Below are positions 1 to 8,254 of a stretch of DNA of 64,000 nt, piece by piece. The notes below the pieces were generated by a model. That model did not search any database. It saw only the letters and a program-made list of their open reading frames with translations, and was not told the DNA's origin. Source of the DNA: Actimicrobium sp035984655 (GTDB lineage: Bacteria; Pseudomonadota; Gammaproteobacteria; Burkholderiales; Burkholderiaceae_D); the NCBI RefSeq assembly GCF_035984655.1, contig NZ_JAXCHT010000015.1:32502-96501 (forward strand). The letters run 5' to 3'. The position numbers and the translations under genes were made by a program. How positions within the stretch are numbered: the first letter of the stretch is position 1; every line of letters starts with the position of its first letter.

Positions 1-1
1 G

Positions 2-70
2 ATTGCGCAGCAGTACCGGTTTTTCAGTTACGGCGATGCGATGTTCCTCACCTGTGCCGACCATGCTTGA
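2..70 (+). CDS. queA: QueA C-terminal end (partial, runs off the left edge)
   Basis: Only the last 22 codons are visible. The frame reads a YRFFSYGDAMFL-type tail, typical of the C terminus of S-adenosylmethionine:tRNA ribosyltransferase-isomerase, which makes epoxyqueuosine in the queuosine tRNA modification pathway. The stop overlaps the tgt start by 8 bases, so the two genes are probably translationally coupled, as in many proteobacterial queA-tgt-yajC-secDF clusters. The N-terminal part lies outside the window. Confidence 0.85.
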   Translation: MAQQYRFFSYGDAMFLTCADHA

Positions 71-1190
71 TTTCAAACTCCTCAACACCGACGGCCACGC
101 ACGACGCGGTCGCCTGACCCTCAATCACGGCGTGATCGACACCCCGGTCTTCATGCCGGTCGGCACCTATGGCTCGGTGAAGGCGATGTCGCCGCTCGAA
201 CTGACCGAGATCAACGCGCAGATCGTGCTCGGCAATACCTTCCATTTGTGGCTGCGCCCCGGCACCGAGGTGATTGCCAAATTCGGCGGGCTGCACAAGT
301 TCATGGGCTGGGACAAGCCGATCCTGACCGACTCTGGCGGCTTCCAGGTGTTCTCGCTGGGGGCGATGCGCAAGATCAGCGAGGAGGGTGTCAAGTTTGC
401 CTCGCCGATCAATGGCGACAAGCTGTTTCTGTCGCCGGAAATTTCGATGCAGATCCAGCAGGTGCTCAATTCCGACATCGTCATGCAGTTCGACGAATGT
501 ACGCCGTATGAAATCGACGGCCGTCCCGCCACCGATGCCGAGGCCGCCACCTCAATGCGCATGTCGTTGCGCTGGGGCCAGCGTTCCAAGAATGAATTTA
601 CCGGCGGCGGCAACCCGAATGCGCTGTTCGGCATCGTGCAGGGCGGCATGTTCGAGCATTTGCGCGACGAATCGCTGGCCGGTCTCGAAGAGATCGGTTT
701 TGACGGCATCGCCATCGGCGGGCTGTCGGTCGGTGAGCCGAAAGAGGACATGCTGCGCGTGCTGGCCCATATCGGGCCGCGCCTGCCGGCGGACAAGCCG
801 CACTACCTAATGGGCGTCGGCACGCCGGAGGATCTGGTGGCCGGGGTGGCCAACGGCATCGACATGTTCGACTGCGTGATGCCAACCCGCAATGCGCGTA
901 ACGGCTGGCTGTTCACCCGCTTTGGCGATATCAAGATTCGCAATGCCAAGCACAAGGACGACACCCGCCCGCTCGACGACAGCTGTACCTGCTACGCCTG
1001 CAAGAATTTTTCGCGTGCCTACCTGCATCATTTGCAGCGCACCGGTGAAATCCTCGGGGCGCGCATGAACACCGTGCACAATTTGCACTATTACCAGCAA
1101 TTAATGCAGGACATGCGCGAGGCGATCGACGCCGGCGCCTTTGACGCTTTTCGGGCGCTATTTCACGCCAACCGGGCGCGCGGCACTTAA
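63..1190 (+). CDS. tgt: tRNA-guanine transglycosylase (queuine tRNA-ribosyltransferase)
   Basis: Swaps guanine 34 for preQ1 in GUN-anticodon tRNAs, the step before QueA. The 375-residue protein has the family length and motifs: DSGGFQVFSL (Asp90), QFDECTPY (Asp144), GGLSVGEPKEDM, the DCVMPTRNARNG segment holding the nucleophilic Asp, and the C-terminal zinc site CTCYACKNFSRAYLHHL. I chose the ATG at 63 because it gives the MLDFKLL family start and overlaps the queA stop; the open frame continues upstream to a TTG without recognisable homology. Cytoplasmic. Followed after 69 bases by yajC. Confidence 0.97.
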   Translation: MLDFKLLNTDGHARRGRLTLNHGVIDTPVFMPVGTYGSVKAMSPLELTEINAQIVLGNTFHLWLRPGTEVIAKFGGLHKFMGWDKPILTDSGGFQVFSLGAMRKISEEGVKFASPINGDKLFLSPEISMQIQQVLNSDIVMQFDECTPYEIDGRPATDAEAATSMRMSLRWGQRSKNEFTGGGNPNALFGIVQGGMFEHLRDESLAGLEEIGFDGIAIGGLSVGEPKEDMLRVLAHIGPRLPADKPHYLMGVGTPEDLVAGVANGIDMFDCVMPTRNARNGWLFTRFGDIKIRNAKHKDDTRPLDDSCTCYACKNFSRAYLHHLQRTGEILGARMNTVHNLHYYQQLMQDMREAIDAGAFDAFRALFHANRARGT

Positions 1191-1259
1191 GCGCGCACCA
1201 AAGCGGCACAACGCCGATGTAGAATGCCGGGTCATTCATTCAACCCACTGGAGTTTCAC

Positions 1260-1589
1260 GTGTTCATTTCCAACGCTTACGCACAAAGTCCGCTTGACGG
1301 TCTCGGCCTGAGCAGCAATCTGACCAGCTTCTTGCCGATCATTCTGATGTTCGTGGTGCTGTACTTCCTGATGATTCGTCCCCAGATGAAACGCCAGAAA
1401 GAACAGAAGGCGATGATGGACGCGCTGGCCAAGGGCGACGAAGTCGTCACCAGCGGCGGCGTGCTCGGCCGCGTGACCAAGGTCACCGACGGCTACATCA
1501 CGATTGACATCGCCACTGGCACCGAAGTCCTTGTGCAGAAAGCCGCCGTCACCACGCTGCTGCCAAAGGGCACGATCAAGTCGCTGTAA
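1260..1589 (+). CDS. yajC: Preprotein translocase subunit YajC
   Basis: Small single-span inner-membrane partner of SecDF in the Sec holotranslocon. The 109-residue protein has a hydrophobic helix at about residues 20-38 (LPIILMFVVLYFLMIRPQ) followed by the conserved RPQMKRQKE basic stretch and a small beta-rich cytoplasmic domain with the EVVTSGG..G motif. I chose the GTG start at 1260, preceded by GGAG seven bases upstream, because it yields the usual short MFISNAYAQ N terminus; an upstream ATG at 1224 would add 12 residues. TAGAAT at 1220-1225 could be the -10 of a local promoter. Confidence 0.95.
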   Translation: MFISNAYAQSPLDGLGLSSNLTSFLPIILMFVVLYFLMIRPQMKRQKEQKAMMDALAKGDEVVTSGGVLGRVTKVTDGYITIDIATGTEVLVQKAAVTTLLPKGTIKSL

Positions 1590-1652
1590 GCAATTCCACA
1601 GCGCTCCACGGCGGCGCCCATGAGGGCGCCGCTCACTCTTGAACGCATACAC

Positions 1653-3551
1653 ATGAATCGCTACCCGCTCTGGAAATACATTGTTATCGTGATCGCGCTG
1701 ATCTTCGGCGTGATCTACACGGTCCCGAACTTCTTCGGTGAATCGCCGGCCGTCCAGGTCAGCAGTGGCAAGGCCACCGTCAAGCTCGAAGCCTCGGTGC
1801 TGTCGCGCGTGCAGGAAGTGCTCGACAAGGGCGGTCTGCCGTCCACCGGCCTGTACTACGAACTCAACGGCGCGCAAGGCTCCGTGCGCGCCCGCTTCAA
1901 GGATCCGGATACCCAGTTCAAGGCCAAGGCCCTGCTGGAAAAGGAATTGAACGCCGATCCGTCCGATCCGACCTATCTGGTCGCCTTCAACCTGTTGCAC
2001 AACACGCCGCAATGGCTGCAAAGCCTGCATGCGTTCCCGATGTATCTCGGACTCGACTTGCGCGGCGGTGTGTACTTCCTGTTGCAGGTCGATACCAAGG
2101 CGGTGCTGGCCAAGCGGCTGCAAGGCTTGCAGGGTGGGGTGCGCACGCTGCTGCGTGACAAGAATATTCGTCACGCCGGCATCAGCCGCAGTGGCAATGC
2201 GATCGAAGTGTTGTACCGCGATGTCGAAACGCGCGAAAAATCGCGTGAAGTGCTGGCCTCGCAACTGGCTGACATTCAGATGGCCGATGGCCTGGAAGGC
2301 ACCGATCCGAAACTGGTGATCACCTTGAAACCGACCGCGCTGAAGTCGGCGCAGGATGACGCCGTCAACCAGAACATCGCCACGCTCGGCCGCCGCGTCA
2401 ATGAACTCGGCGTGGCCGAACCGATCATCCAGCGCCAGGGCGCCGACCGCATCGTGGTGCAGTTGCCCGGTGTGCAGGACGTCAGCCGCGCCAAGGACAT
2501 CATCGGCCGCCAAGCCACGCTGGAAGTGCGCATGGTCGACGAGACCGTCACGCGCGGTTCCGAGACCACCGCCGACATCCCGTTCAATTCCGAATTGTTC
2601 AAGGTCGGCAAGGGCGTGCCGGTCGTGCTGTACAAGGACCCGGTCATCACCGGCGACTATATTTCCAGCGCCACCGCCAGCTTCGACCAGAACCAGCAAC
2701 CGGCGGTGGGCATCGACCTCAACGGCGATGGCGGACGAAAAATGCGCGAAGCCACCCGTGACCGGGTCGGCAAATCGATGGCCATCGTGCTGTTTGAAAA
2801 AGGCAAGGGCGAAGTCCTGACGGTGGCGACGATTCGCGACGAACTCGGGTCGCGCTTCCAGATTACCGGCATGGGTTCACCTACCGCCGCCGGCGACCTG
2901 TCGCTGCTGCTGCGTGCCGGCTCGCTGGCCGCACCGATGGACTTTGTCGAAGAACGCACCATCGGCCCACAACTCGGCGCCGACAATATCGCCAAGGGCT
3001 TCCACTCGACCCAGTACGGGTTTGCTGCGATTGCCGTCTTCATGGCGATTTACTACCTGATGTTCGGCCTGTTCAGCGTCATCGCGCTGTCGGTCAACCT
3101 GTTGCTGCTGGTGGCGATGCTGTCGACACTGCAAGCGACGCTGACCTTGCCGGGGATTGCCGCCATCGCGCTCACGCTCGGTATGGCGATCGACGCCAAC
3201 GTGCTGATCAACGAACGCATCCGTGAAGAACTACGTGCGGGCAATTCGCCGCAGGCGGCGATTGCTGTCGGCTTCGACCGTGCCTGGGCCACCATTCTGG
3301 ATTCCAACGTAACGACGCTGATTGCCGGTCTGGCATTGCTGATTTTCGGCTCCGGTCCGATCCGCGGTTTTGCCGTGGTCCATTGTCTGGGCATCCTGAC
3401 CTCGATCTTCTCGGCGGTGTTCGTCTCGCGCGGTATTGCCAATCTTTGGTACGGCCGCCGCAAGAAACTCACCAGTATTTCGATCGGCCAGATCTGGAAG
3501 CCGCCCGTTGATTCGGCCACCAAGTCGGCTGTCACCACCAAGGAACTGTAA
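1653..3551 (+). CDS. secD: Protein translocase subunit SecD
   Basis: Inner-membrane SecD, which uses the proton gradient to pull secreted proteins through SecYEG. The 632-residue protein starts MNRYPLWKY with TM1, then a large periplasmic region with the P1 domain including LGLDLRGGVYFLLQVD, and a C-terminal block of five membrane helices with the D-x-N-V-L-I-N-E-R-I-R-E-E signature at about residue 515. The ATG at 1653 gives the canonical N terminus; an in-frame upstream ATG at 1620 adds 11 unlikely residues. The stop codon overlaps the secF start (TAATG), so the two are coupled. Confidence 0.97.
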   Translation: MNRYPLWKYIVIVIALIFGVIYTVPNFFGESPAVQVSSGKATVKLEASVLSRVQEVLDKGGLPSTGLYYELNGAQGSVRARFKDPDTQFKAKALLEKELNADPSDPTYLVAFNLLHNTPQWLQSLHAFPMYLGLDLRGGVYFLLQVDTKAVLAKRLQGLQGGVRTLLRDKNIRHAGISRSGNAIEVLYRDVETREKSREVLASQLADIQMADGLEGTDPKLVITLKPTALKSAQDDAVNQNIATLGRRVNELGVAEPIIQRQGADRIVVQLPGVQDVSRAKDIIGRQATLEVRMVDETVTRGSETTADIPFNSELFKVGKGVPVVLYKDPVITGDYISSATASFDQNQQPAVGIDLNGDGGRKMREATRDRVGKSMAIVLFEKGKGEVLTVATIRDELGSRFQITGMGSPTAAGDLSLLLRAGSLAAPMDFVEERTIGPQLGADNIAKGFHSTQYGFAAIAVFMAIYYLMFGLFSVIALSVNLLLLVAMLSTLQATLTLPGIAAIALTLGMAIDANVLINERIREELRAGNSPQAAIAVGFDRAWATILDSNVTTLIAGLALLIFGSGPIRGFAVVHCLGILTSIFSAVFVSRGIANLWYGRRKKLTSISIGQIWKPPVDSATKSAVTTKEL

Positions 3552-4489
3552 TGGAATTATTTCGCATCAAAAAAACCATTCCGTTCATGCGGCATGCGTT
3601 GGTGTTCAACGCGATTTCGGCGCTGACGTTTGTCGCCGCGGTATTTTTCCTGTTCACCAACGGCCTGCACTTCTCCATCGAGTTCAAGGGCGGTACGCTG
3701 ATCGAAGTAGCGTACAAGAACGTCGCCAACATCGAAGAAGTCCGCAAGACCGTCGAGAGCCTCGGCTATACCGACAACCAGGTGCAGAATTTTGGCACGG
3801 CGCATGACGTCATGATTCGCCTGCCGGCACAGCTGGGCGTCAACACTGCCCAGCAAAGCGGCAAGGTGCTCGAAGCGCTCAAGCAGAAGGATGCCGATGT
3901 CGAATTGCGGCGGGTCGAGTACGTTGGCCCGCAGGTGGGTGAAGAACTGGCGCAAAACGGCCTGACCGCGCTGGCGATGGTGATCATCGGCATCATGATC
4001 TATCTGGCGGTCCGGTTCGAATGGAAGTTCGCGGTCGCCGCCATCATCGCCAACATGCATGACGTGATCATCATTCTTGGCTTCTTTGCCTTCTTCCAGT
4101 GGGAGTTCTCGCTGACCGTGCTGGCCGCCGTGCTGGCGGTGCTGGGATACTCGGTCAACGAATCGGTCGTGATCTTCGACCGGATTCGCGAAAACTTCCG
4201 CACCCAGCGCAAGTCGTCGGTCACCGAAGTCATCGACAGCGCGATTACCAGCACCATTTCGCGCACCGTGATCACCCACGGCTGCACCCAGATGATGGTG
4301 TTGTCGATGCTGTTGTTTGGCGGCCCGTCGCTGCACTTCTTTGCGATCGCCTTGACGATCGGGATCTGTTTCGGGATTTATTCGTCGGTATTTGTCGCTG
4401 CCGCAGTCGCCATGTGGCTTGGCGTCAAGCGCGAAGACCTGATCAAACCGATCAAGGAAAAGGACGAAACGGGTGGCGCGGTCGTGTAA
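3551..4489 (+). CDS. secF: Protein translocase subunit SecF
   Basis: SecF forms a complex with SecD and YajC in the inner membrane. The 312-residue protein has TM1 near residues 18-37, a periplasmic domain starting with the SIEFKGGTLIEV motif, and five C-terminal helices including the GYSVNESVVIFDRIREN signature conserved between SecD and SecF. Its start overlaps the last base of secD. A strong factor-independent terminator follows, which makes secF the end of the queA-tgt-yajC-secDF unit. Confidence 0.97.
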   Translation: MELFRIKKTIPFMRHALVFNAISALTFVAAVFFLFTNGLHFSIEFKGGTLIEVAYKNVANIEEVRKTVESLGYTDNQVQNFGTAHDVMIRLPAQLGVNTAQQSGKVLEALKQKDADVELRRVEYVGPQVGEELAQNGLTALAMVIIGIMIYLAVRFEWKFAVAAIIANMHDVIIILGFFAFFQWEFSLTVLAAVLAVLGYSVNESVVIFDRIRENFRTQRKSSVTEVIDSAITSTISRTVITHGCTQMMVLSMLLFGGPSLHFFAIALTIGICFGIYSSVFVAAAVAMWLGVKREDLIKPIKEKDETGGAVV

Positions 4490-4538
4490 GTTGTTGGCGC
4501 CGCAGTCGCGTTGACGCGGCTGGCATTGATATTTCTCA

Positions 4539-4575
4539 ACCCTCTGGACTGAAAAGTCCCGGGGGTTTTGTTTTA
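4539..4575 (+). terminator. Rho-independent terminator after secF
   Basis: A GC-rich stem, CCCTC-T-GGACT with loop GAAA and AGTCC-C-GGGGG, is followed directly by TTTTGTTTT. It lies 50 bases after the secF stop and closes the Sec operon. Confidence 0.85.
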
Positions 4576-4689
4576 GTTGCTATGATGCAAGTTCAAGGCT
4601 GGTTTTTGCGGACTGGCTGTAACGTTCGCAGCGGCGACACGAGCGGATCGAACGTGTAATTTACCGCTGCAACCAATCTTTCCGGGAGC

Positions 4690-4705
4690 TGGCACAGGTT
4701 TGCCA
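4690..4705. repeat. Short inverted repeat upstream of the HD-GYP-like gene
   Basis: TGGCA and TGCCA form a perfect 5-base inverted repeat with a 6-base spacer, 56 bases before the start of the HD-GYP-like gene. It may be an operator. It resembles a sigma54 element but the GG to GC spacing is one base short, so I do not call a promoter here. Confidence 0.3.
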
Positions 4706-4761
4706 GTCCCATCGACCAACACTCTGTCACCCTCACGATCGCGATTGTCGAGCTCACGAAC

Positions 4762-6084
4762 ATGCCAGAACAACAATCCGCCACCAGCCAGGCCTCGGTG
4801 AATCCCCATTACCTGAGCAAGGTCATGGAGCTGTCCGAGAACATGGACGTGGAGGCGAGCGAGGACATCCTTGATGCGCGCGGCAACAAGCTGATCGCGC
4901 GGGGTGCCCGCATCTCGCGCAACATGCAGGAAAGGCTGATCCTGCACAAACTGCGCAAGCCACTGGAATCCTGCATGACGATTACCGGTGGCATGAACGT
5001 CAATGCCGTCGTGTCCGAAGCGCGCCGCCTGCTCGACACCAATGAACCGCTGGGCTACATCCTCAAGGCCAGCGACGGCGCCGGCATGTCGCCGTTCGAG
5101 TTGCTGGAATCGATTCCGATTGGCAGCGTAATGCGGATGATGCTGACCATTACCGATCGGGTCGGACCGGCGGCATTCAGTCACTGCGTGATGGTCAGCA
5201 TGATCGCCATTGCGCTGGCCAGAAAATCCGGCATGGCGCAAAAGGAGCAGATGGTCGCTGCCATCGGCGGCTTGTTGCATGACATTGGCGAACTGTATAT
5301 CGAGCCGGAGTATCTGCGTTCCGGAAAACGCCTGCTGCCGCATGAGTGGCGGCATGTCGTGGTGCATCCGCGCATCGGCCAGTTGCTCATCAGTGAACTC
5401 GAGACCTATCCGGCGGCCGTCGGCATCGCCGTGTCCGAGCATCATGAACGTTTCGACGGCGCCGGCTACCCGCGCCGCCTGAGTGGTGCGCGCATCAGTC
5501 CGGTTGGCCAGATCCTGGCGGTCGCGGAAATGATTGGTGGTTTGCTGATGCAAAAGGAAAACCCATTGCGGCGCGCCGAATTGGCGCTGAAAATCATTCC
5601 GTCCGAGCACGCCCATCCGCTGATTTCGGTGGTGTCGAAGGCGCTGCGACTGTCGCAAACAACGCCAACCGATGCGATCAACATGATGTCGTCGCCGGAA
5701 GCCAGTGAGCGTATCCGCACCCTGCTGGACTATATTCCCGTCATCATCAAAACCGCCGGCCAGATGGCCGAACTGCCCGAACTGGCATCGACAGAGGCCA
5801 AACATTTGCTGGCGCAGACGATCTACCGCATCGCAAAGATCGAGCGCGCATTTTCCAGTACCGGGCTGGAAATGTATGCCCGTGACGGGCAGGTGCACAG
5901 CGGCGAAATCCTGTTTGAACTGATTGTCGCGACCAAGGAAATTCAGTGGCGACTGCGTGACGTGGCGCGCGACCTGGCATTGAATTCGTCGTCGTTTGCC
6001 GCCGTCGAAAGCGCGGCGCTCGCGCCCCTCATTGCCATGCTTGATGCCAGCCCGGATGCGCATCCGGCAGCGCCCGTCCATTGA
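4762..6084 (+). CDS. HD-GYP-like domain protein (possible cyclic-di-GMP phosphodiesterase, degenerate motif)
   Basis: A 440-residue cytoplasmic protein. The central region carries an HD-GYP fold: HDIGE at 173-177, a HPRIG segment at 202, EHHER at 227 and DGAGYP at 232-237, then AVAEM at 253. HD-GYP proteins hydrolyse cyclic di-GMP. Two usual residues are changed here: the Lys of HDIGK is Glu, and the Asp of the AVAD metal-ligand motif is Glu. No receiver or sensor domain is visible; the N-terminal 120 residues and C-terminal 180 residues are not recognised. It stands alone between the sec operon and convergent purB. Catalytic activity is therefore uncertain; it could be an effector. Confidence 0.75.
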   Translation: MPEQQSATSQASVNPHYLSKVMELSENMDVEASEDILDARGNKLIARGARISRNMQERLILHKLRKPLESCMTITGGMNVNAVVSEARRLLDTNEPLGYILKASDGAGMSPFELLESIPIGSVMRMMLTITDRVGPAAFSHCVMVSMIAIALARKSGMAQKEQMVAAIGGLLHDIGELYIEPEYLRSGKRLLPHEWRHVVVHPRIGQLLISELETYPAAVGIAVSEHHERFDGAGYPRRLSGARISPVGQILAVAEMIGGLLMQKENPLRRAELALKIIPSEHAHPLISVVSKALRLSQTTPTDAINMMSSPEASERIRTLLDYIPVIIKTAGQMAELPELASTEAKHLLAQTIYRIAKIERAFSSTGLEMYARDGQVHSGEILFELIVATKEIQWRLRDVARDLALNSSSFAAVESAALAPLIAMLDASPDAHPAAPVH

Positions 6085-6100
6085 CAGGCGCTGCCGTGCT

Positions 6101-7468
6101 TCAGATCGACCGCGCCAGTTTTTCGGCAATGCCGATATAGTTCGACGGGGTCATGGCCAGCAACAAGTCCCTGGCCTCCTGCGGGATGGCAAGGCCGAGG
6201 ATGAACTCGCGCAGGGCGTCTTTTGAAATGCCCTTGCCGCGGGTGAGTTCTTTCAGTTGCTCGTACGGATTGGCGATGCCGTAGCGGCGCATCACCGTCT
6301 GCACCGGTTCGGCCAGCACTTCCCACGTCGCATCGAGGTCGGCAGCCAGCCGCTCTGGATTGACTTCCAGCTTGTTCAGGCCGCGCAGGCAACTGTCATA
6401 CGCCAGGATCGTGTAGCCGAAGGCGACGCCGATATTGCGCAGCACGGTCGAGTCGGTCAGGTCACGCTGCCAGCGCGAGATCGGCAGCTTGTCCGACATA
6501 TGCTTGAGCATCGCATTGGCCAGGCCCAGATTGCCTTCGGAGTTTTCAAAGTCGATCGGATTGACCTTGTGCGGCATGGTCGAGGAACCGATCTCGCCGG
6601 CTTTCAGGCGCTGTTTGAAATAGCCGACCGAGATGTAGCCCCACAGATCGCGGTTCAAATCCAGCAGGATGGTGTTGGCGCGGGTGACCGCGTCGAACAG
6701 TTCCGCCATGTAGTCGTGCGGTTCGATCTGGATCGTGTACGGATTGAACACCAGGCCAAGCCGCTGTTCGATCACATTGCGGGAGAACGTCTCCCAGTCG
6801 AACTCGGGGTACGCCGACAGGTGGGCATTGTAATTGCCGACCGCGCCATTCATTTTTCCGAGAATCTCGACGCCGGCAATGCGTTCGGCAGCGCGCCGCA
6901 GACGCGCCACCACATTGGCAATTTCCTTGCCCAGCGTGGTCGGGCTGGCCGGCTGGCCATGCGTGCGCGACAGCATCGGCAGGGCGGCGTGCTCGCGCGC
7001 CAGCGCGGCGAGGCGGTCGATCACCGCCTGCAGGCCGGGCAACAGCACGTCGTTGCGGGCCGCCATCAGCATCATCCCGTGCGAGGTGTTGTTGATGTCT
7101 TCGGAGGTGCAGGCAAAGTGAATGAATTCGGACGCCGCGACCAGTTCCGGTACGTCGGCAACCTGTTCCTTGAGCCAGTATTCGACGGCCTTCACGTCAT
7201 GGTTGGTGACGGCTTCGATGGCCTTGATGCGTTCGGCGTCGGTCTCGGTGAAGTCGCTGGCGAGCTGGTCGAGCAACGCCGCGGCAGTCGGGCTGAACGG
7301 CTTGATCTCGCTGAAGCCGGCGGCGGCGAGCGCCTGCAGCCACGCGATTTCGACCTTGACGCGGTGATGCATGAAGCCGGCTTCCGACAGGATCGGACGC
7401 AACGCGTCGGTGCGGCTGGCGTAACGGCCATCCAGCGGGGAGAGGGCGGAAAGAGGGGACAAGGGCAT
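6101..7468 (-). CDS. purB: Adenylosuccinate lyase
   Basis: Cleaves adenylosuccinate to AMP and SAICAR to AICAR in purine synthesis. The 455-residue protein begins MPLSPLSALSPLDGRYASR, the classical N terminus of the E. coli-type enzyme, and holds the fumarase/ASL signature GSSTMPHKVNPIDFEN with the catalytic Ser loop. The frame extends 15 codons further upstream, but the ATG at 7468 fits the family. It converges on the HD-GYP-like gene with only 16 bases between stops. In gamma- and many betaproteobacteria purB sits beside hflD and mnmA; here a reversed gst gene separates it from mnmA. Confidence 0.97.
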   Translation of the reverse strand: MPLSPLSALSPLDGRYASRTDALRPILSEAGFMHHRVKVEIAWLQALAAAGFSEIKPFSPTAAALLDQLASDFTETDAERIKAIEAVTNHDVKAVEYWLKEQVADVPELVAASEFIHFACTSEDINNTSHGMMLMAARNDVLLPGLQAVIDRLAALAREHAALPMLSRTHGQPASPTTLGKEIANVVARLRRAAERIAGVEILGKMNGAVGNYNAHLSAYPEFDWETFSRNVIEQRLGLVFNPYTIQIEPHDYMAELFDAVTRANTILLDLNRDLWGYISVGYFKQRLKAGEIGSSTMPHKVNPIDFENSEGNLGLANAMLKHMSDKLPISRWQRDLTDSTVLRNIGVAFGYTILAYDSCLRGLNKLEVNPERLAADLDATWEVLAEPVQTVMRRYGIANPYEQLKELTRGKGISKDALREFILGLAIPQEARDLLLAMTPSNYIGIAEKLARSI

Positions 7469-7609
7469 GATGGGCGCGCGGCAACGGTGAATGTGGAGGG
7501 CGGATTTTACCACCGCTGACGCTGCAGAAATCCGGTTTTGTCAAGCGCCGGGAATGGTTACGCAATGCCACAGTAACGACAAGTTGCGAGCCGGGAGCAG
7601 GGTTGCCGA

Positions 7610-7618
7610 TGCTATAAT
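7610..7618 (+). promoter_or_regulatory. Extended -10 promoter for gst
   Basis: TGCTATAAT is a perfect TATAAT hexamer with an upstream TG, 28 bases before the gst start. No good -35 lies at the usual distance, as is common for extended -10 promoters. Confidence 0.6.
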
Positions 7619-7645
7619 CCGGCCAAATTCTCCCTCTAAGTGCCT

Positions 7646-8254
7646 ATGAAACTCATCGGATCGCTCGCCAGTCCCTTCGTACGCAAAGTGCGTGTTGTCA
7701 TGGCAGAAAAAAAGCTCGATTACGAGTTCGCACTCGAAGATGTCTGGCTTGCCACCAGCACCATTCAGCAATCCAATCCGCTGGGCAAGGTGCCATGCCT
7801 GATCATGGAAGATGGCGGCGCAATGTTTGATTCGCGCGTCATCGTCGAGTATCTCGACACACTCACCCCGGTGGGCAAGCTGATTCCCGCACATGGCCGC
7901 GAACGCGCCGAAGTCAAATGCTGGGAAGCGCTGGCCGACGGCGTCTGCGATGCCGCGTTGCTGGTCCGTCTGGAAAAGACCCAGCGTCCGGAAGCGCAGC
8001 AAAATACCGCCTGGACCGAGCGCCAGTTGTCGAAAGTCCACGCAGGTATCAAGGCGATGTCGACCGGCCTGTCCGACACGGCATTCTGTGCCGGCAATCA
8101 GTACACGCTGGCCGATGTCGCGGTGTGCTGCGCACTGGGCTGGATCAGTTTCCGGTTTGCCGAGATTGACTGGCGTGCCGACTACGCCAATCTGGCCAAG
8201 CTGTACGACAAGGTGATCGAACGTCCCTCGTTCAAGGAAACGGCGCCGCAGTAA
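7646..8254 (+). CDS. Glutathione S-transferase family protein
   Basis: Cytoplasmic 202-residue protein with an N-terminal thioredoxin-fold domain (MKLIGSLASPFVRKVRVV, probable catalytic Ser9), the GKVPCLIMEDG cis-Pro strand, the FDSRVIVEYLD glutathione-binding segment and an all-helical C-terminal domain ending near FKETAPQ. It presumably conjugates glutathione to electrophiles or reduces substrates; the substrate cannot be read. The ATG at 7646 is preferred over a GTG two codons upstream. Its 3' end overlaps the 3' end of convergent mnmA by 23 bases, and it interrupts the usual mnmA-purB neighbourhood. Confidence 0.9.
   Translation: MKLIGSLASPFVRKVRVVMAEKKLDYEFALEDVWLATSTIQQSNPLGKVPCLIMEDGGAMFDSRVIVEYLDTLTPVGKLIPAHGRERAEVKCWEALADGVCDAALLVRLEKTQRPEAQQNTAWTERQLSKVHAGIKAMSTGLSDTAFCAGNQYTLADVAVCCALGWISFRFAEIDWRADYANLAKLYDKVIERPSFKETAPQ

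Noticed and set aside
1236..2699. 487-codon open frame antisense to yajC/secD
   Set aside because: It mirrors codon bias of the real genes, is rich in His, Arg, Gln and Asp typical of antisense GC-rich frames, and has no domain signature.
4690..4705. Sigma54-like TGGCAC...TTGC upstream of the HD-GYP-like gene
   Set aside because: The distance between GG and GC is one base too short; kept only as an inverted repeat.
4573..6129. 518-codon open frame antisense to the HD-GYP-like gene
   Set aside because: Same antisense composition; the plus strand carries clear HD-GYP motifs.
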